Below, one piece after another: positions 55,784 to 64,000 of a stretch of 64,000 nucleotides of DNA. The stretch is from a virus. The DNA lies in IMG/VR virus record IMGVR_UViG_3300009703_000007, positions 1-64,000 of that record; one strand, written 5' to 3'. How positions within the stretch are numbered: position 1 is the first letter of the stretch; each line of letters opens with the position of its first letter. A program made the position numbers and the translations under genes. The notes below the pieces were generated by a model. The model was not told where the DNA came from, did not search any database, and saw only the letters and a program-made list of their open reading frames with translations.

Positions 55784-58700
55784 ATGGCAGCGGAGCTTAG
55801 TAACTTTATATCTGATGTCAGCGCAGGGTTCCAAGGAACCAGCGCAGCATTTAGTCAGACAGGTCAACAACAGCACCTGACTCCAGGCGTGCTGCCCTTG
55901 GTTCATACGCCTATGGGGACTGCTGCCAGTGTTACTCTCCCTACAGGTAACCCTGTGCTGGGGGTAAGCCCTGCTGTGGCACACCAACAGCAGTTTGCTA
56001 TGGCTACTCCAGCGCCCATGTCACCGATGCTAGGAGCGCATCCAGGAGCGTCTCAGTTCCAACCACATATGGCCAACTTCATGGCAGGTGGTGACGCTAT
56101 GGGCTTGCCTAGCGCTAGTTACATGACCGCTCCTTCTATGGGTGTTTACAGACATACACCCACCCCGGGACACCACGGAGGAGGTATCTCACCTACTGCA
56201 CGGACAGGCATGTTCGGTGATATAATGAGTATGGGAGGACCTTATATGGGTCTAGGGTCGGGTATGCGTACACGGCCACTAGGGTACGACCCGATCTCCA
56301 CACAAGCTGCGCACGCCACTAGCGTCACTAACCGTGCTATGGCTGCTACCGCTACTGCAGCGTCGTTTGGCATGTCCTTCGGTGGGGCTATGGCAGGAGA
56401 CCTCGTTGGCACCGGCGTAGGCACAACAATAGGCGCAGCTATGGGTATGCCTCTTGGCGGCGCAGGGATGGCCGCAGGTGGATTCCTGGGTGGCATGGTC
56501 GGAGGGGTGCTGGGAGAAAATCTCGGTATGCTGGGAGGTTACGCTATGAACCCGATGGCACCTATGATCAACCGTAGACGAGATATGCTACGGATGCAGG
56601 GTTCGACTAGAGGGATCGTGACCACAGGGGGCTCTCTGGACGTCTCAGGGTCTGGCCTGGGTTACGGTGCGTCCACTTCAATGGCGCAGGGCATGTACGA
56701 CATGGCTGCGGACAGTTCTCTCTTCAATAGAGAAGACTACATGAAGATATCTAGCCTAGCAATGCAGAACGGCATGGTTAATATGGCTAATTCCCCTGAG
56801 CAGATCCTTAAGACAGTCAAGGATGTGTCTAAGACCCTCAGTGTGTTCATGAGTGTTGCTGGGGACCCCGACGTCCAGAGTGCTATGGCGCGCATGGGGG
56901 ATCTGTATCAAATGGGTGTGGCCATACCTAAGCTGACAGAGGCCCAGTCCAACATACGTCAGTTTGCTCGCATGGCAGGCGTATCCGTGGACGAGGCCAT
57001 GTCTACATACGGCGCCCAAGGTGGGTTCATGTACAAGCAGGCAGGGCTTACTCAAGGCGGCGGTGTTCAGATGGGTATTGCGGGTGCGGGTATATCCAAC
57101 GCGCTGATACAGAGCGGGGCGCTATCTCAGGCAGATGTTAATCGTCTTGGCGGAGTGTCTGGCATGGGCCAGAGCTTAGCTGGATCTGCTGCTGGATTCT
57201 TGGGTGGAGGAAGTGCTATGATGCTACACGGCCTTCTGAGCAGTGGACCCGGGGGCAACCCAGGCATAGACCAGGCTAAGGTGCAGGCTTACCTATCTGG
57301 TAAGACATCCATGAATGACCTAATAGGTGACACCAGCATCTACGGTGGACGCAACGGTATCAGTAACGTTCAGTACGTTATGAACAACCAGGAGCGCCTC
57401 CAGACGCAGTTATCGGATACTCTTGGGCCGCAGGGCACGATGGCGTTTATGCTCCGTGCTATGCAGGACCTACAGAGCACTATGCCCGGCGCAGATACGC
57501 AGACGGTTGCCAACATGATAACAGGTAACAAAGATACTGCGCTAATACTATCCGAGCTGGCTGGTAACCCTACGGCTATGCGGTCTATGATTCAGGAGGG
57601 TCAAAGAGAGCAAAGACGCGCGGGGATGGCCGGGCACTCACGGTGGTTGGAAGAGAACTCCGCCTGGCAGAGTAACATCGCCAGGCCGCTGCGCCAGTTC
57701 GGAGCAGGACTTGGCGAGCGGTACTTTGGTGGCTTGTCACGAGGATTAGCTTCGTGGGAAGAGTCCAGCCGAGCAGAAGCTGCAGGACTTCACTTACGCT
57801 CAAATGCAGGTGCTGGGTTTGGGCTGTCTTCCACGTCGGGCCTACCGAACTTGGGCGGAGGAGCTCCCTTCAATGAGAAGGCTCACTGGTACTCTCTCAA
57901 CCGACCTGCCAACAGCATACTGTACCGAGCGATGGGCAATGAAGGTATAACTGGAGCGCTACGCAGTGTGGGAGACATGTTCGGCTGGGGGGGTATGTCG
58001 GATGAAAATATCGCAGCGGCTAGCAGGTCACTTATAGGTGCAGGGGACCTCTTAGCGGAGGAACTTACGTCAAGTCAGTTGTCGTCTATGACAGGAGGGT
58101 TGAACCAGTCTCAAGGTGCTGATGTCACAGAAAAGCTCCTGGCCACATTCCGAACTGAGGCTAGTAAACGAGGAAAGGATAACGCAGCCTTCACACCCGA
58201 GATGCTACAGATGGCGTATAAGAAACGTGACGGAAAGGCGCTTCCTTTATCTGAGGTAAGACGCGCTTGGCAGATAGGTGCAGCGGTGTACGGAAGTGAC
58301 AGACATATCAAAACGTCTTTGGACAACGTACGACAGACCAGCTCTCAGCTTAGAGGCTTAGGGTCGGAAGGCATGACTGACCGCCAGGTAAGAGGGATAT
58401 TACAGTCAGGAGTTGAAGACGCTACTGGTATAAAACTTAGTGGACGTAGAACGTTGGATGCTTTAGGGGAAGTGAACAAGTTTGCTTTTGGTCAGGGACT
58501 GTTCGGAGAGAAGGGAGGCATGGATCTTATATCCCTTCTGGGAGAAGCTTCTATGGTTGGGGCAGCAGGCGCTGATGAAGCCCAAATCAAGCTGCTCGGA
58601 ACAGAGCGAGGCTCAGAGCTACTTAAGATGATGCGCAGTGACGAGGGCCTAAACAAGAGTATACAGGAGTTGTATACTGGCTCTATACTGCACCGAGGGG

Positions 58701-59116
58701 ACAAAGGTATTGGTGCGCTGGTGGGTGGCTCTAGAGGTGCCAGCTCTGCACTGGCTATGCGTACGTTGGCTGATACGCTTCAGAATCAAGGAGTCAACGT
58801 AGATGAGTTCCGAAAGGACTACAGTCTCAAGTCTCTTCGTGGCTTGGAAGGTCTGCAGGGTAGACTAACAGGTAAGTCCGATGACTACGTGCGCAACTGG
58901 ATAGGGGGTGTCATAGGAGGAGCAAGTGCCACAGAGCACGTCGGAGGAGCTATGGGCCCCGACGGTATGCGTGTCAGCACAGATCTCGCTTTGTCGTCTT
59001 TCGCAGCGTCTGCTGACACGTCGTCTAAGAGTATGGGAGAGCATGTGAAAACTTTGGGCCAGCACGTAGAAGAATTCGGTGTTGCTGTGCAAGAGATGCG
59101 GAGTAAGGGAGAATGA
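55784..59116 (+). CDS. Tail tape measure protein
   Basis: 1110 residues, the longest product in the tail module and directly after the chaperones. Met/Gly/Ala-rich with a long hydrophobic Gly-rich zone (about residues 190-265, VGTTIGAAMGMPLGGAGMA), then long helical stretches. At roughly 0.15 nm per residue this would set a tail of about 165 nm. The hydrophobic zone may enter the host membrane on ejection. No peptidase or lysozyme motif is obvious. Confidence 0.8.
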   Translation: MAAELSNFISDVSAGFQGTSAAFSQTGQQQHLTPGVLPLVHTPMGTAASVTLPTGNPVLGVSPAVAHQQQFAMATPAPMSPMLGAHPGASQFQPHMANFMAGGDAMGLPSASYMTAPSMGVYRHTPTPGHHGGGISPTARTGMFGDIMSMGGPYMGLGSGMRTRPLGYDPISTQAAHATSVTNRAMAATATAASFGMSFGGAMAGDLVGTGVGTTIGAAMGMPLGGAGMAAGGFLGGMVGGVLGENLGMLGGYAMNPMAPMINRRRDMLRMQGSTRGIVTTGGSLDVSGSGLGYGASTSMAQGMYDMAADSSLFNREDYMKISSLAMQNGMVNMANSPEQILKTVKDVSKTLSVFMSVAGDPDVQSAMARMGDLYQMGVAIPKLTEAQSNIRQFARMAGVSVDEAMSTYGAQGGFMYKQAGLTQGGGVQMGIAGAGISNALIQSGALSQADVNRLGGVSGMGQSLAGSAAGFLGGGSAMMLHGLLSSGPGGNPGIDQAKVQAYLSGKTSMNDLIGDTSIYGGRNGISNVQYVMNNQERLQTQLSDTLGPQGTMAFMLRAMQDLQSTMPGADTQTVANMITGNKDTALILSELAGNPTAMRSMIQEGQREQRRAGMAGHSRWLEENSAWQSNIARPLRQFGAGLGERYFGGLSRGLASWEESSRAEAAGLHLRSNAGAGFGLSSTSGLPNLGGGAPFNEKAHWYSLNRPANSILYRAMGNEGITGALRSVGDMFGWGGMSDENIAAASRSLIGAGDLLAEELTSSQLSSMTGGLNQSQGADVTEKLLATFRTEASKRGKDNAAFTPEMLQMAYKKRDGKALPLSEVRRAWQIGAAVYGSDRHIKTSLDNVRQTSSQLRGLGSEGMTDRQVRGILQSGVEDATGIKLSGRRTLDALGEVNKFAFGQGLFGEKGGMDLISLLGEASMVGAAGADEAQIKLLGTERGSELLKMMRSDEGLNKSIQELYTGSILHRGDKGIGALVGGSRGASSALAMRTLADTLQNQGVNVDEFRKDYSLKSLRGLEGLQGRLTGKSDDYVRNWIGGVIGGASATEHVGGAMGPDGMRVSTDLALSSFAASADTSSKSMGEHVKTLGQHVEEFGVAVQEMRSKGE

Positions 59117-59355
59117 CTAGAATAGTCTACAAAAGGCCGGAGTATATCGTTCGTGAGCAGCTGCGTAACGTTATCTTAAACTTTGGAAAAGGTCGAGACT
59201 CTGGAGATATCACCAGTATAAACTTGGCAATGGTTGAGAGCGTAAACTTCGTTTCCCGGACCAATCAAAGGCCACTTTTCGCCACGCTGGATATGCCGTC
59301 ACGAGATGACCCTAATCACATGCCAGCACTAGTAACAGACACCACGAGCGCGTAA
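59113..59355 (+). CDS. Small tail/baseplate protein, 80 aa
   Basis: ATG overlaps the tape measure stop by 4 nt. Beta/alpha with VYKRPEYIVREQLRNVILNFG. Probably a tail-completion or baseplate initiator; not recognised. Confidence 0.55.
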   Translation: MTRIVYKRPEYIVREQLRNVILNFGKGRDSGDITSINLAMVESVNFVSRTNQRPLFATLDMPSRDDPNHMPALVTDTTSA

Positions 59356-59359
59356 CGAC

Positions 59360-60154
59360 ATGGCTACTACCAATCCACTGATACTAAAGAACGGTGAAAC
59401 CGGGTCGGTATTTACAAACGCCCCCGTTATGACGCCGAAGTACCAGTTGCCTGGCACAGGAGGCAAGCGTTATGAGACAATGGCACGTTTGGGTGTCACG
59501 TCTATCCCTACCTTTGGAGCATTCAAAGGAGACTTCGATAGGTACCGTGCAGCCCTAGAGGGAAATGGATACATAGACTTCATCCTGCAGTCTGCCGTTG
59601 AGAACTTCAACGAGCTTATACAGGTAGACGAGCTGTTAGGTGACACGTACGTTCCATGGTTCTACGGACAGTCAGCTCCTACGTTTGCCTACTCCGGTAT
59701 GCTACTGAACACACGACAAGATCAGTGGCGCACGGCTATGCACTACTTATACAATGACGTGTTTCGGGGTTCACAGCTAGGCAAAAGAGGTATGTTGGTT
59801 CGTCTCCAGTATGACTCCGTACTGGTGGAGGGCGCTATGACCTCCTTCGTACAGAGTATGAACGCCAACGATGAAACCGCGGTGCACTTCAACTTTCAGG
59901 TGCTGGTGAAGAGATTTATCGACCTAGACCCCCCAGCTGTAGACAATCTTCCTGTATCCGTGTCTAGGCCTTTCGAGGCCATCTTGTTCGAGCCTGCTCA
60001 AGAGTCAGCTAGACAGGAAGCTATGGTTAGCACGTCCATGTCCTCTGCTTCGGGAATAGTCAGTGCAGAAGACGTCGCTCCTGCCAACAGCACTCCCCCC
60101 ACATCGTTGGGTGTACTCAACGGTGGGTTTATCTCCGAGGATGTGTTCAACTAA
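59360..60154 (+). CDS. Tail/baseplate protein, 264 aa
   Basis: Contains PVMTPKYQLPGTGGKRYETM and a conserved-looking middle (RRYRAALEGNGYIDFIL-like, QDQWRTAMHYLYNDVF). Ser/Ala-rich tail. Tail module position, ATG-stop overlap with the next gene. Family not recognised. Confidence 0.55.
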   Translation: MATTNPLILKNGETGSVFTNAPVMTPKYQLPGTGGKRYETMARLGVTSIPTFGAFKGDFDRYRAALEGNGYIDFILQSAVENFNELIQVDELLGDTYVPWFYGQSAPTFAYSGMLLNTRQDQWRTAMHYLYNDVFRGSQLGKRGMLVRLQYDSVLVEGAMTSFVQSMNANDETAVHFNFQVLVKRFIDLDPPAVDNLPVSVSRPFEAILFEPAQESARQEAMVSTSMSSASGIVSAEDVAPANSTPPTSLGVLNGGFISEDVFN

Positions 60155-60990
60155 TGCCAACGCTTAATACGTCTCTTCTAGCAGGGGCCTATTCCAGGTC
60201 TGCTACTACAGCTGTGGTTAGTCGCATGGTACCCCTTAACGACACCAAAGGTGTGGCGTTACCTGTAGAGATGGAGGTAGACGTAATAGGTATACCAGAT
60301 ACTGCGGACACCGAAATCCTTTTCTACGATGACGACCTTGGTACTCTAGTGGCGTACACAGGCGGAGCATTTACAGGTAGTGTAACTGGCGGATCCGTGG
60401 TACTAGCCGGTGGCGTCTACACGTTTAAGTTTACTCCAGCTGCGCAGCTACCATACCGTTCCACGGCTTTACTGGGCTGTTACGATATAGGTGCTGAGAT
60501 AGGATTTTCTGAGTTCTTCACGCAAGTAGACCCGGAGGTCACTGCAGGGTGGGCGGACACGCAGCCCATTGAAGCACACTTAGGTACCGCTCTGACGTTG
60601 TATCCTAACATGGAGAACTTCAGAGTAGCTGTGGTAGCTGCTTGTACTACAGACCCTACGAGGACAGATATAGCCAACAAAAGAATGGCTACGCTGCTAC
60701 ACCTAACAGAGCTCGGGGATTTCTTGGCTTCTCGTAATACCCAAGTCATACCCCAGATGACTAAAGATTTCACAGCTACCTCTGCTTCCGTTAGTCAGAT
60801 ACTAGCTGTGGCAGCTAGTAACGAAAGGTACTTCTGGAACGGTCTAGTTGAGTTGGAGCAAGCCGGGCTGAGCGTCAAATGGACTCAGCTCATAAAGGAC
60901 CACTACAACGGGCCGTCAATACCCCATAAAGCCAGCGCTGTGTCCTTAGCGGTACACTTAGCAGTTATCTTGGAAAACAGCTTACTGTAA
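60154..60990 (+). CDS. Baseplate-module protein, 278 aa
   Basis: A beta-rich N-terminal 120 residues (VEMEVDVIGIPDTADTEILFYDDD) and a helical C-terminal half. Both ends overlap neighbours by one base, so it is tightly coupled. Not recognised. Confidence 0.55.
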   Translation: MPTLNTSLLAGAYSRSATTAVVSRMVPLNDTKGVALPVEMEVDVIGIPDTADTEILFYDDDLGTLVAYTGGAFTGSVTGGSVVLAGGVYTFKFTPAAQLPYRSTALLGCYDIGAEIGFSEFFTQVDPEVTAGWADTQPIEAHLGTALTLYPNMENFRVAVVAACTTDPTRTDIANKRMATLLHLTELGDFLASRNTQVIPQMTKDFTATSASVSQILAVAASNERYFWNGLVELEQAGLSVKWTQLIKDHYNGPSIPHKASAVSLAVHLAVILENSLL

Positions 60991-63470
60991 TGCCTACACT
61001 TTTCGATAATCCAGACAGTCCTCAGGAAGCACAATTTGCTGTGTATTTCTCAGGAGTTCACGTACCCGCTACCAGTGTCACGATATCCAACGCGGCGTGG
61101 GAAATGCCACAAGCGTCTATACAGGTCCCGTCATCCTTCTTATTGCACAGGTTTGGCCACGACGACAGAGTGCAGGTTGCGATCTTCTACAAGGATAATT
61201 TCTATACAGCAACTTCTGATAAAGACCCGACGTTTCGGCTGATATTCGATGGAGAGATAACTTCCTACAGCAGGTCATGGTCTGCGCAGGGTGCCAACGT
61301 ACAGTTCTCTGCTGTTTCTCATGTCCAGATCTTTTCAGAGATGTTCATCAACTTTATCACGAACGTGAACGAATTAGCGGGATCTCACTTGGATACGGGC
61401 AGTGGCAGTGGCGTGCTTATGCACGGATCGCAGTTCCCTACCTTATTCTTCAAGAAAGGCCTGGACACACGATCCCCACTGATTCAGCGACCGTACGATT
61501 TCATACGTAACATGTTGAGCGTGTTCACTAACAATGGCGCGGAGGGATCTGATGGGTCCCCAGCATTTGTGCGCTCAGTGCCTGTGCAGAAGTTCTTCGA
61601 TAAACACCGAAAACTAGTAAAGATGGCCAAACGTTTTGTGGCATGCCCTGTAGTTGAAGACCGGTTGAGTGAGACCGGAACCTCTTTTATGTTTCCTATC
61701 ATAGAAGCCGTGGGCAGTGATTCCATCCTACGTGCGCTTATGAATCGAACCATGATGTTCTCTAACAGATCATCATTATGGCAATCGCTGTACATGACGT
61801 TCCAGATCATGTTCTACGACATACTGTTCTTGAATGCCCCGCCCTTTGTCCTTAGTGACCACACAGGAACGATCCTTGGTAAGGGTGATGTTTCAATGGA
61901 TCGTGTCTCAGACGACCATTTGCTTAGGCACGCTGCTGCAGGAGAGACCGGTCAGACCGTTAAGATAGGCGGAAACGAAGTAACGCTGTATATGGATCAG
62001 GCCTATGTAGATAAGGCAACGTCCAGTTCGTCTACCAGCAGCGCAGTTCCTACCTGGGACGGATCAAACCATGCGCTTTCATTTCCTCAGCTAGGTCAGT
62101 ACATCACCAAGCCACAGAACCAGTTCGGCATTCCTCCTAAGTGCAACACCATATTTCCCTCCATGGTTAAGAGCATGGTGTACAACGAAAACTTCGCTAC
62201 GCAGCCTACCCGTTTGCACGTGGGAGACATAGAGTGGATACCTATGGCGGGAGTAGGTGCTACGACGCAGATGGACGTTGCGGGTAATGCTTTGAGGACA
62301 GGCTACCCAGAAGAAATCAACCTACGCATGCAGGCGCTAAAGACAGGTCACCACAAGCAAAGTGTGTACGATGTGTTGTTGTGGCCTGACGAGTACTTCC
62401 ACGGCGTAATCATGAGTGAGGAGCAGGGCCCGAGCTGGTTACGTTTTCTAGCTAACGACTTGAACGTTGTCAACGAATCAATAAATCCCGAGGACTCGGA
62501 CAGGGACGACACACCCAGCGCTCCCGATCAGCCTGATGATGGTAAGTTCAATTCGGACGGGAGCTATAACGACAGGGTCACCAGGCTGTACTCTGCCTAC
62601 GCTAAGTACAGATTTTATCAGGAGAAGTATTCCCGACGACAAGGTAGCATCAACATGTCCTTCAACCCTTATGTTGTACCAGGACTACCGATGCTGTACG
62701 TGGATACGTCGCATACTCAAGAGCATTTGCTGGCGTACGTAACCAACGTGTCGTGGAACATGAGTGTCGGCAATATGTCCACGTCGGTGTCTTATTCGTT
62801 TGGGAGAAGCGTCTACGAAAATGAAGTTCTTCTACGTGATAAATTTCTGTTCATAGACGAATCCTTAGGCAGTGGTTACGCTAGTCTGACGCAGCCTGAT
62901 GATCCTGTCCATACTCTTGTACCAGCGCTAAATCAGTACGCTGGAGCCAATGAAATGTACCGTCGAATGTTCTACCAAGGAGGTCAAGGTGACGACGACA
63001 CGGATAACTACACGGGAGCTTACCAGTCTTTTATGGAACGAGACGTCATTGGAGGAGACAACGTCCCCCTGACCACTGACGGTACAACGGTACCCACATC
63101 TAAATTCCAGCTGAGTTTGCGGCCGGAGTATCAACTATACTCCGATAGCTATGAAGATGCTATGCGGTTCGTAGCTAGGCCCATCTGCACTATTGATGAG
63201 TACATTCACTTTATCAACGGAGTGTCGGAGGAGGAAAAGGTGGAGCTGGGAGAGGTGGGAGAAGGTAGATACATGTACTTACGTCACTACATCCCCTTGG
63301 ACCCAAACGCTATACTAGACGGTGCCGAAGAAGCCATGCATACAACGGGTAAGGTGAAGATAGATATCTGCACTGATGTGGGCGAGTTGGCAGAAGTAAG
63401 AGCGGATTATGAGGAAATACTGGATAAGCTCCATGATCAAATCTATGAACAACAGCATCCAAACGCGTAA
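60990..63470 (+). CDS. Large baseplate hub-type protein, 826 aa
   Basis: The first 110 residues (AQFAVYFSGVHVPATSVTIS ... FRLIFDGEITSYSRSWSAQG) resemble the beta-barrel start of tail hub proteins (gpD/gp27 type). A second beta-barrel-like part lies near 540-640 (MSFNPYVVPGLPMLYVDTS ... LLAYVTNVSWNMSVGNMSTS), the order seen in hub proteins. The C-terminal 200 residues are acidic. Confidence 0.65.
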   Translation: MPTLFDNPDSPQEAQFAVYFSGVHVPATSVTISNAAWEMPQASIQVPSSFLLHRFGHDDRVQVAIFYKDNFYTATSDKDPTFRLIFDGEITSYSRSWSAQGANVQFSAVSHVQIFSEMFINFITNVNELAGSHLDTGSGSGVLMHGSQFPTLFFKKGLDTRSPLIQRPYDFIRNMLSVFTNNGAEGSDGSPAFVRSVPVQKFFDKHRKLVKMAKRFVACPVVEDRLSETGTSFMFPIIEAVGSDSILRALMNRTMMFSNRSSLWQSLYMTFQIMFYDILFLNAPPFVLSDHTGTILGKGDVSMDRVSDDHLLRHAAAGETGQTVKIGGNEVTLYMDQAYVDKATSSSSTSSAVPTWDGSNHALSFPQLGQYITKPQNQFGIPPKCNTIFPSMVKSMVYNENFATQPTRLHVGDIEWIPMAGVGATTQMDVAGNALRTGYPEEINLRMQALKTGHHKQSVYDVLLWPDEYFHGVIMSEEQGPSWLRFLANDLNVVNESINPEDSDRDDTPSAPDQPDDGKFNSDGSYNDRVTRLYSAYAKYRFYQEKYSRRQGSINMSFNPYVVPGLPMLYVDTSHTQEHLLAYVTNVSWNMSVGNMSTSVSYSFGRSVYENEVLLRDKFLFIDESLGSGYASLTQPDDPVHTLVPALNQYAGANEMYRRMFYQGGQGDDDTDNYTGAYQSFMERDVIGGDNVPLTTDGTTVPTSKFQLSLRPEYQLYSDSYEDAMRFVARPICTIDEYIHFINGVSEEEKVELGEVGEGRYMYLRHYIPLDPNAILDGAEEAMHTTGKVKIDICTDVGELAEVRADYEEILDKLHDQIYEQQHPNA

Positions 63471-63472
63471 TA

Positions 63473-64000
63473 ATGTTAGACCTTAAGTTTCTTGGCTTGG
63501 GTGGAGATTCTGCTCAACACAACGACTTCCCGGCTCAGTTCTTAGTCGGAGACACAGAGGAGGACTCCCCCGGGGTACTGGTGGGCTACAGCGCACATAC
63601 TGAGTCCGCTCTCAGGATATTCGAAATTGACCCCAACTCTATCCGCAGGATCTTTGTATTGAATCTCCTGGACACTCAGGTAGGTGGACTCGAGAACCTC
63701 GCGCTCAGTACCTTTTACGGTACCGTTCCAAAGAAAACTTTGTATGTACCTGAGGCTCTGGTGGAGGACCTGTGGGAAAAGCTTCGTAGGCCGCTTGAGG
63801 CAGTGGCTGGCGCACGTCATAAACGTGTCACCATGGATGTGTATTTCAACGTTGTAAGTCTCAGTGAAGAGAACTCCGTTATGTACGAGGGAGATCTTGA
63901 AATCAGGCCCTTCCGACTTCCTTGTGTTCCTGGGATACATTGCTTTGGTCTGTTCGTCACCAACACTGTCGGTCCCAACCTAGCTATAATGCCTTACGGT
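63473..64000 (+). CDS. Metallo-beta-lactamase-fold-like protein without metal ligands (partial)
   Basis: 176 residues visible from ATG at 63473, running off the right edge. KFLGLGGDSAQ, IRRIFVLNLLDTQVGGLENLAL and LYVPEALVEDLW follow the order of the metallo-beta-lactamase fold, where I-x-THxHxDHxGGLexLa and a downstream helix are expected. Here the HxHxDH residues are replaced by NLLDTQ. PGIHCFGLFVT-NTVGPNLAI matches the later strand. Probably a dead enzyme used as a structural or binding domain; fold assignment by eye. Confidence 0.55.
   Translation, partial: MLDLKFLGLGGDSAQHNDFPAQFLVGDTEEDSPGVLVGYSAHTESALRIFEIDPNSIRRIFVLNLLDTQVGGLENLALSTFYGTVPKKTLYVPEALVEDLWEKLRRPLEAVAGARHKRVTMDVYFNVVSLSEENSVMYEGDLEIRPFRLPCVPGIHCFGLFVTNTVGPNLAIMPYG

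Overview
This window reads as part of the genome of a large lytic, contractile-tailed bacteriophage (myovirus, probably of jumbo size). It holds an HK97-type major capsid protein, a prohead protease with a scaffold-like neighbour, decoration proteins, neck proteins, tail sheath, tail tube, a baseplate spike/hub, tail assembly chaperones, a 1110-residue tape measure and baseplate genes. It also carries the C-terminal half of a multisubunit RNA polymerase beta-prime subunit, as a few giant-phage lineages do. Host bacterial genes, integrase, transposase, tRNA and CRISPR sequences were not recognised. The host cannot be named from the sequence; good Shine-Dalgarno sites and a lipobox lipoprotein fit a diderm bacterium.

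Layout. (1) 1-3868, minus strand: thirteen tandem, overlapping, diverged paralogues of a roughly 90-130 residue zinc-ribbon protein; the first one seen runs off the left edge. (2) 3865-12419, minus strand: about 20 small genes of unknown function. Many are carried as single units with their own GGTATAAG promoter box about 21-25 nt before the start codon and an inverted-repeat terminator after the stop. The last is a hexapeptide (left-handed beta-helix-like) protein encoded by 18-bp repeats. (3) 12486-26821, mixed strands: plus-strand virion or ejected proteins (a large protein with an ADP-ribosyltransferase-like segment, several glycine-zipper proteins, a pyrophosphatase-like-domain protein, a von Willebrand A lipoprotein), interrupted by minus-strand genes with the minus-type promoter, including a HAD 5'-nucleotidase-like protein and a nucleotidyltransferase. 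(4) 26953-30158, plus: a membrane-anchored trypsin-like protease, an unknown protein and the RNA polymerase beta-prime fragment, in one operon. (5) 30192-51196, plus: the virion module from small structural proteins through protease, capsid, neck, sheath and tube. (6) 51276-64000, plus: baseplate, chaperones with a likely -1 frameshift, tape measure, baseplate wedge/hub genes, and at the right edge a metallo-beta-lactamase-like protein that seems to have lost its metal ligands.

How it fits together. The plus strand is the late, virion-building programme. The minus strand mostly holds single-gene cassettes, probably for host takeover. At three places (17728, 22027, 23840) the -10-like box sits in the loop of a perfect inverted repeat whose right arm contains or abuts the ribosome-binding site. 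This is the layout T4 uses for gene e and soc: read-through mRNA hides the start, while mRNA started at the internal promoter does not. Four otherwise different virion proteins share a short N-terminal helix motif that may be a capsid-targeting tag.
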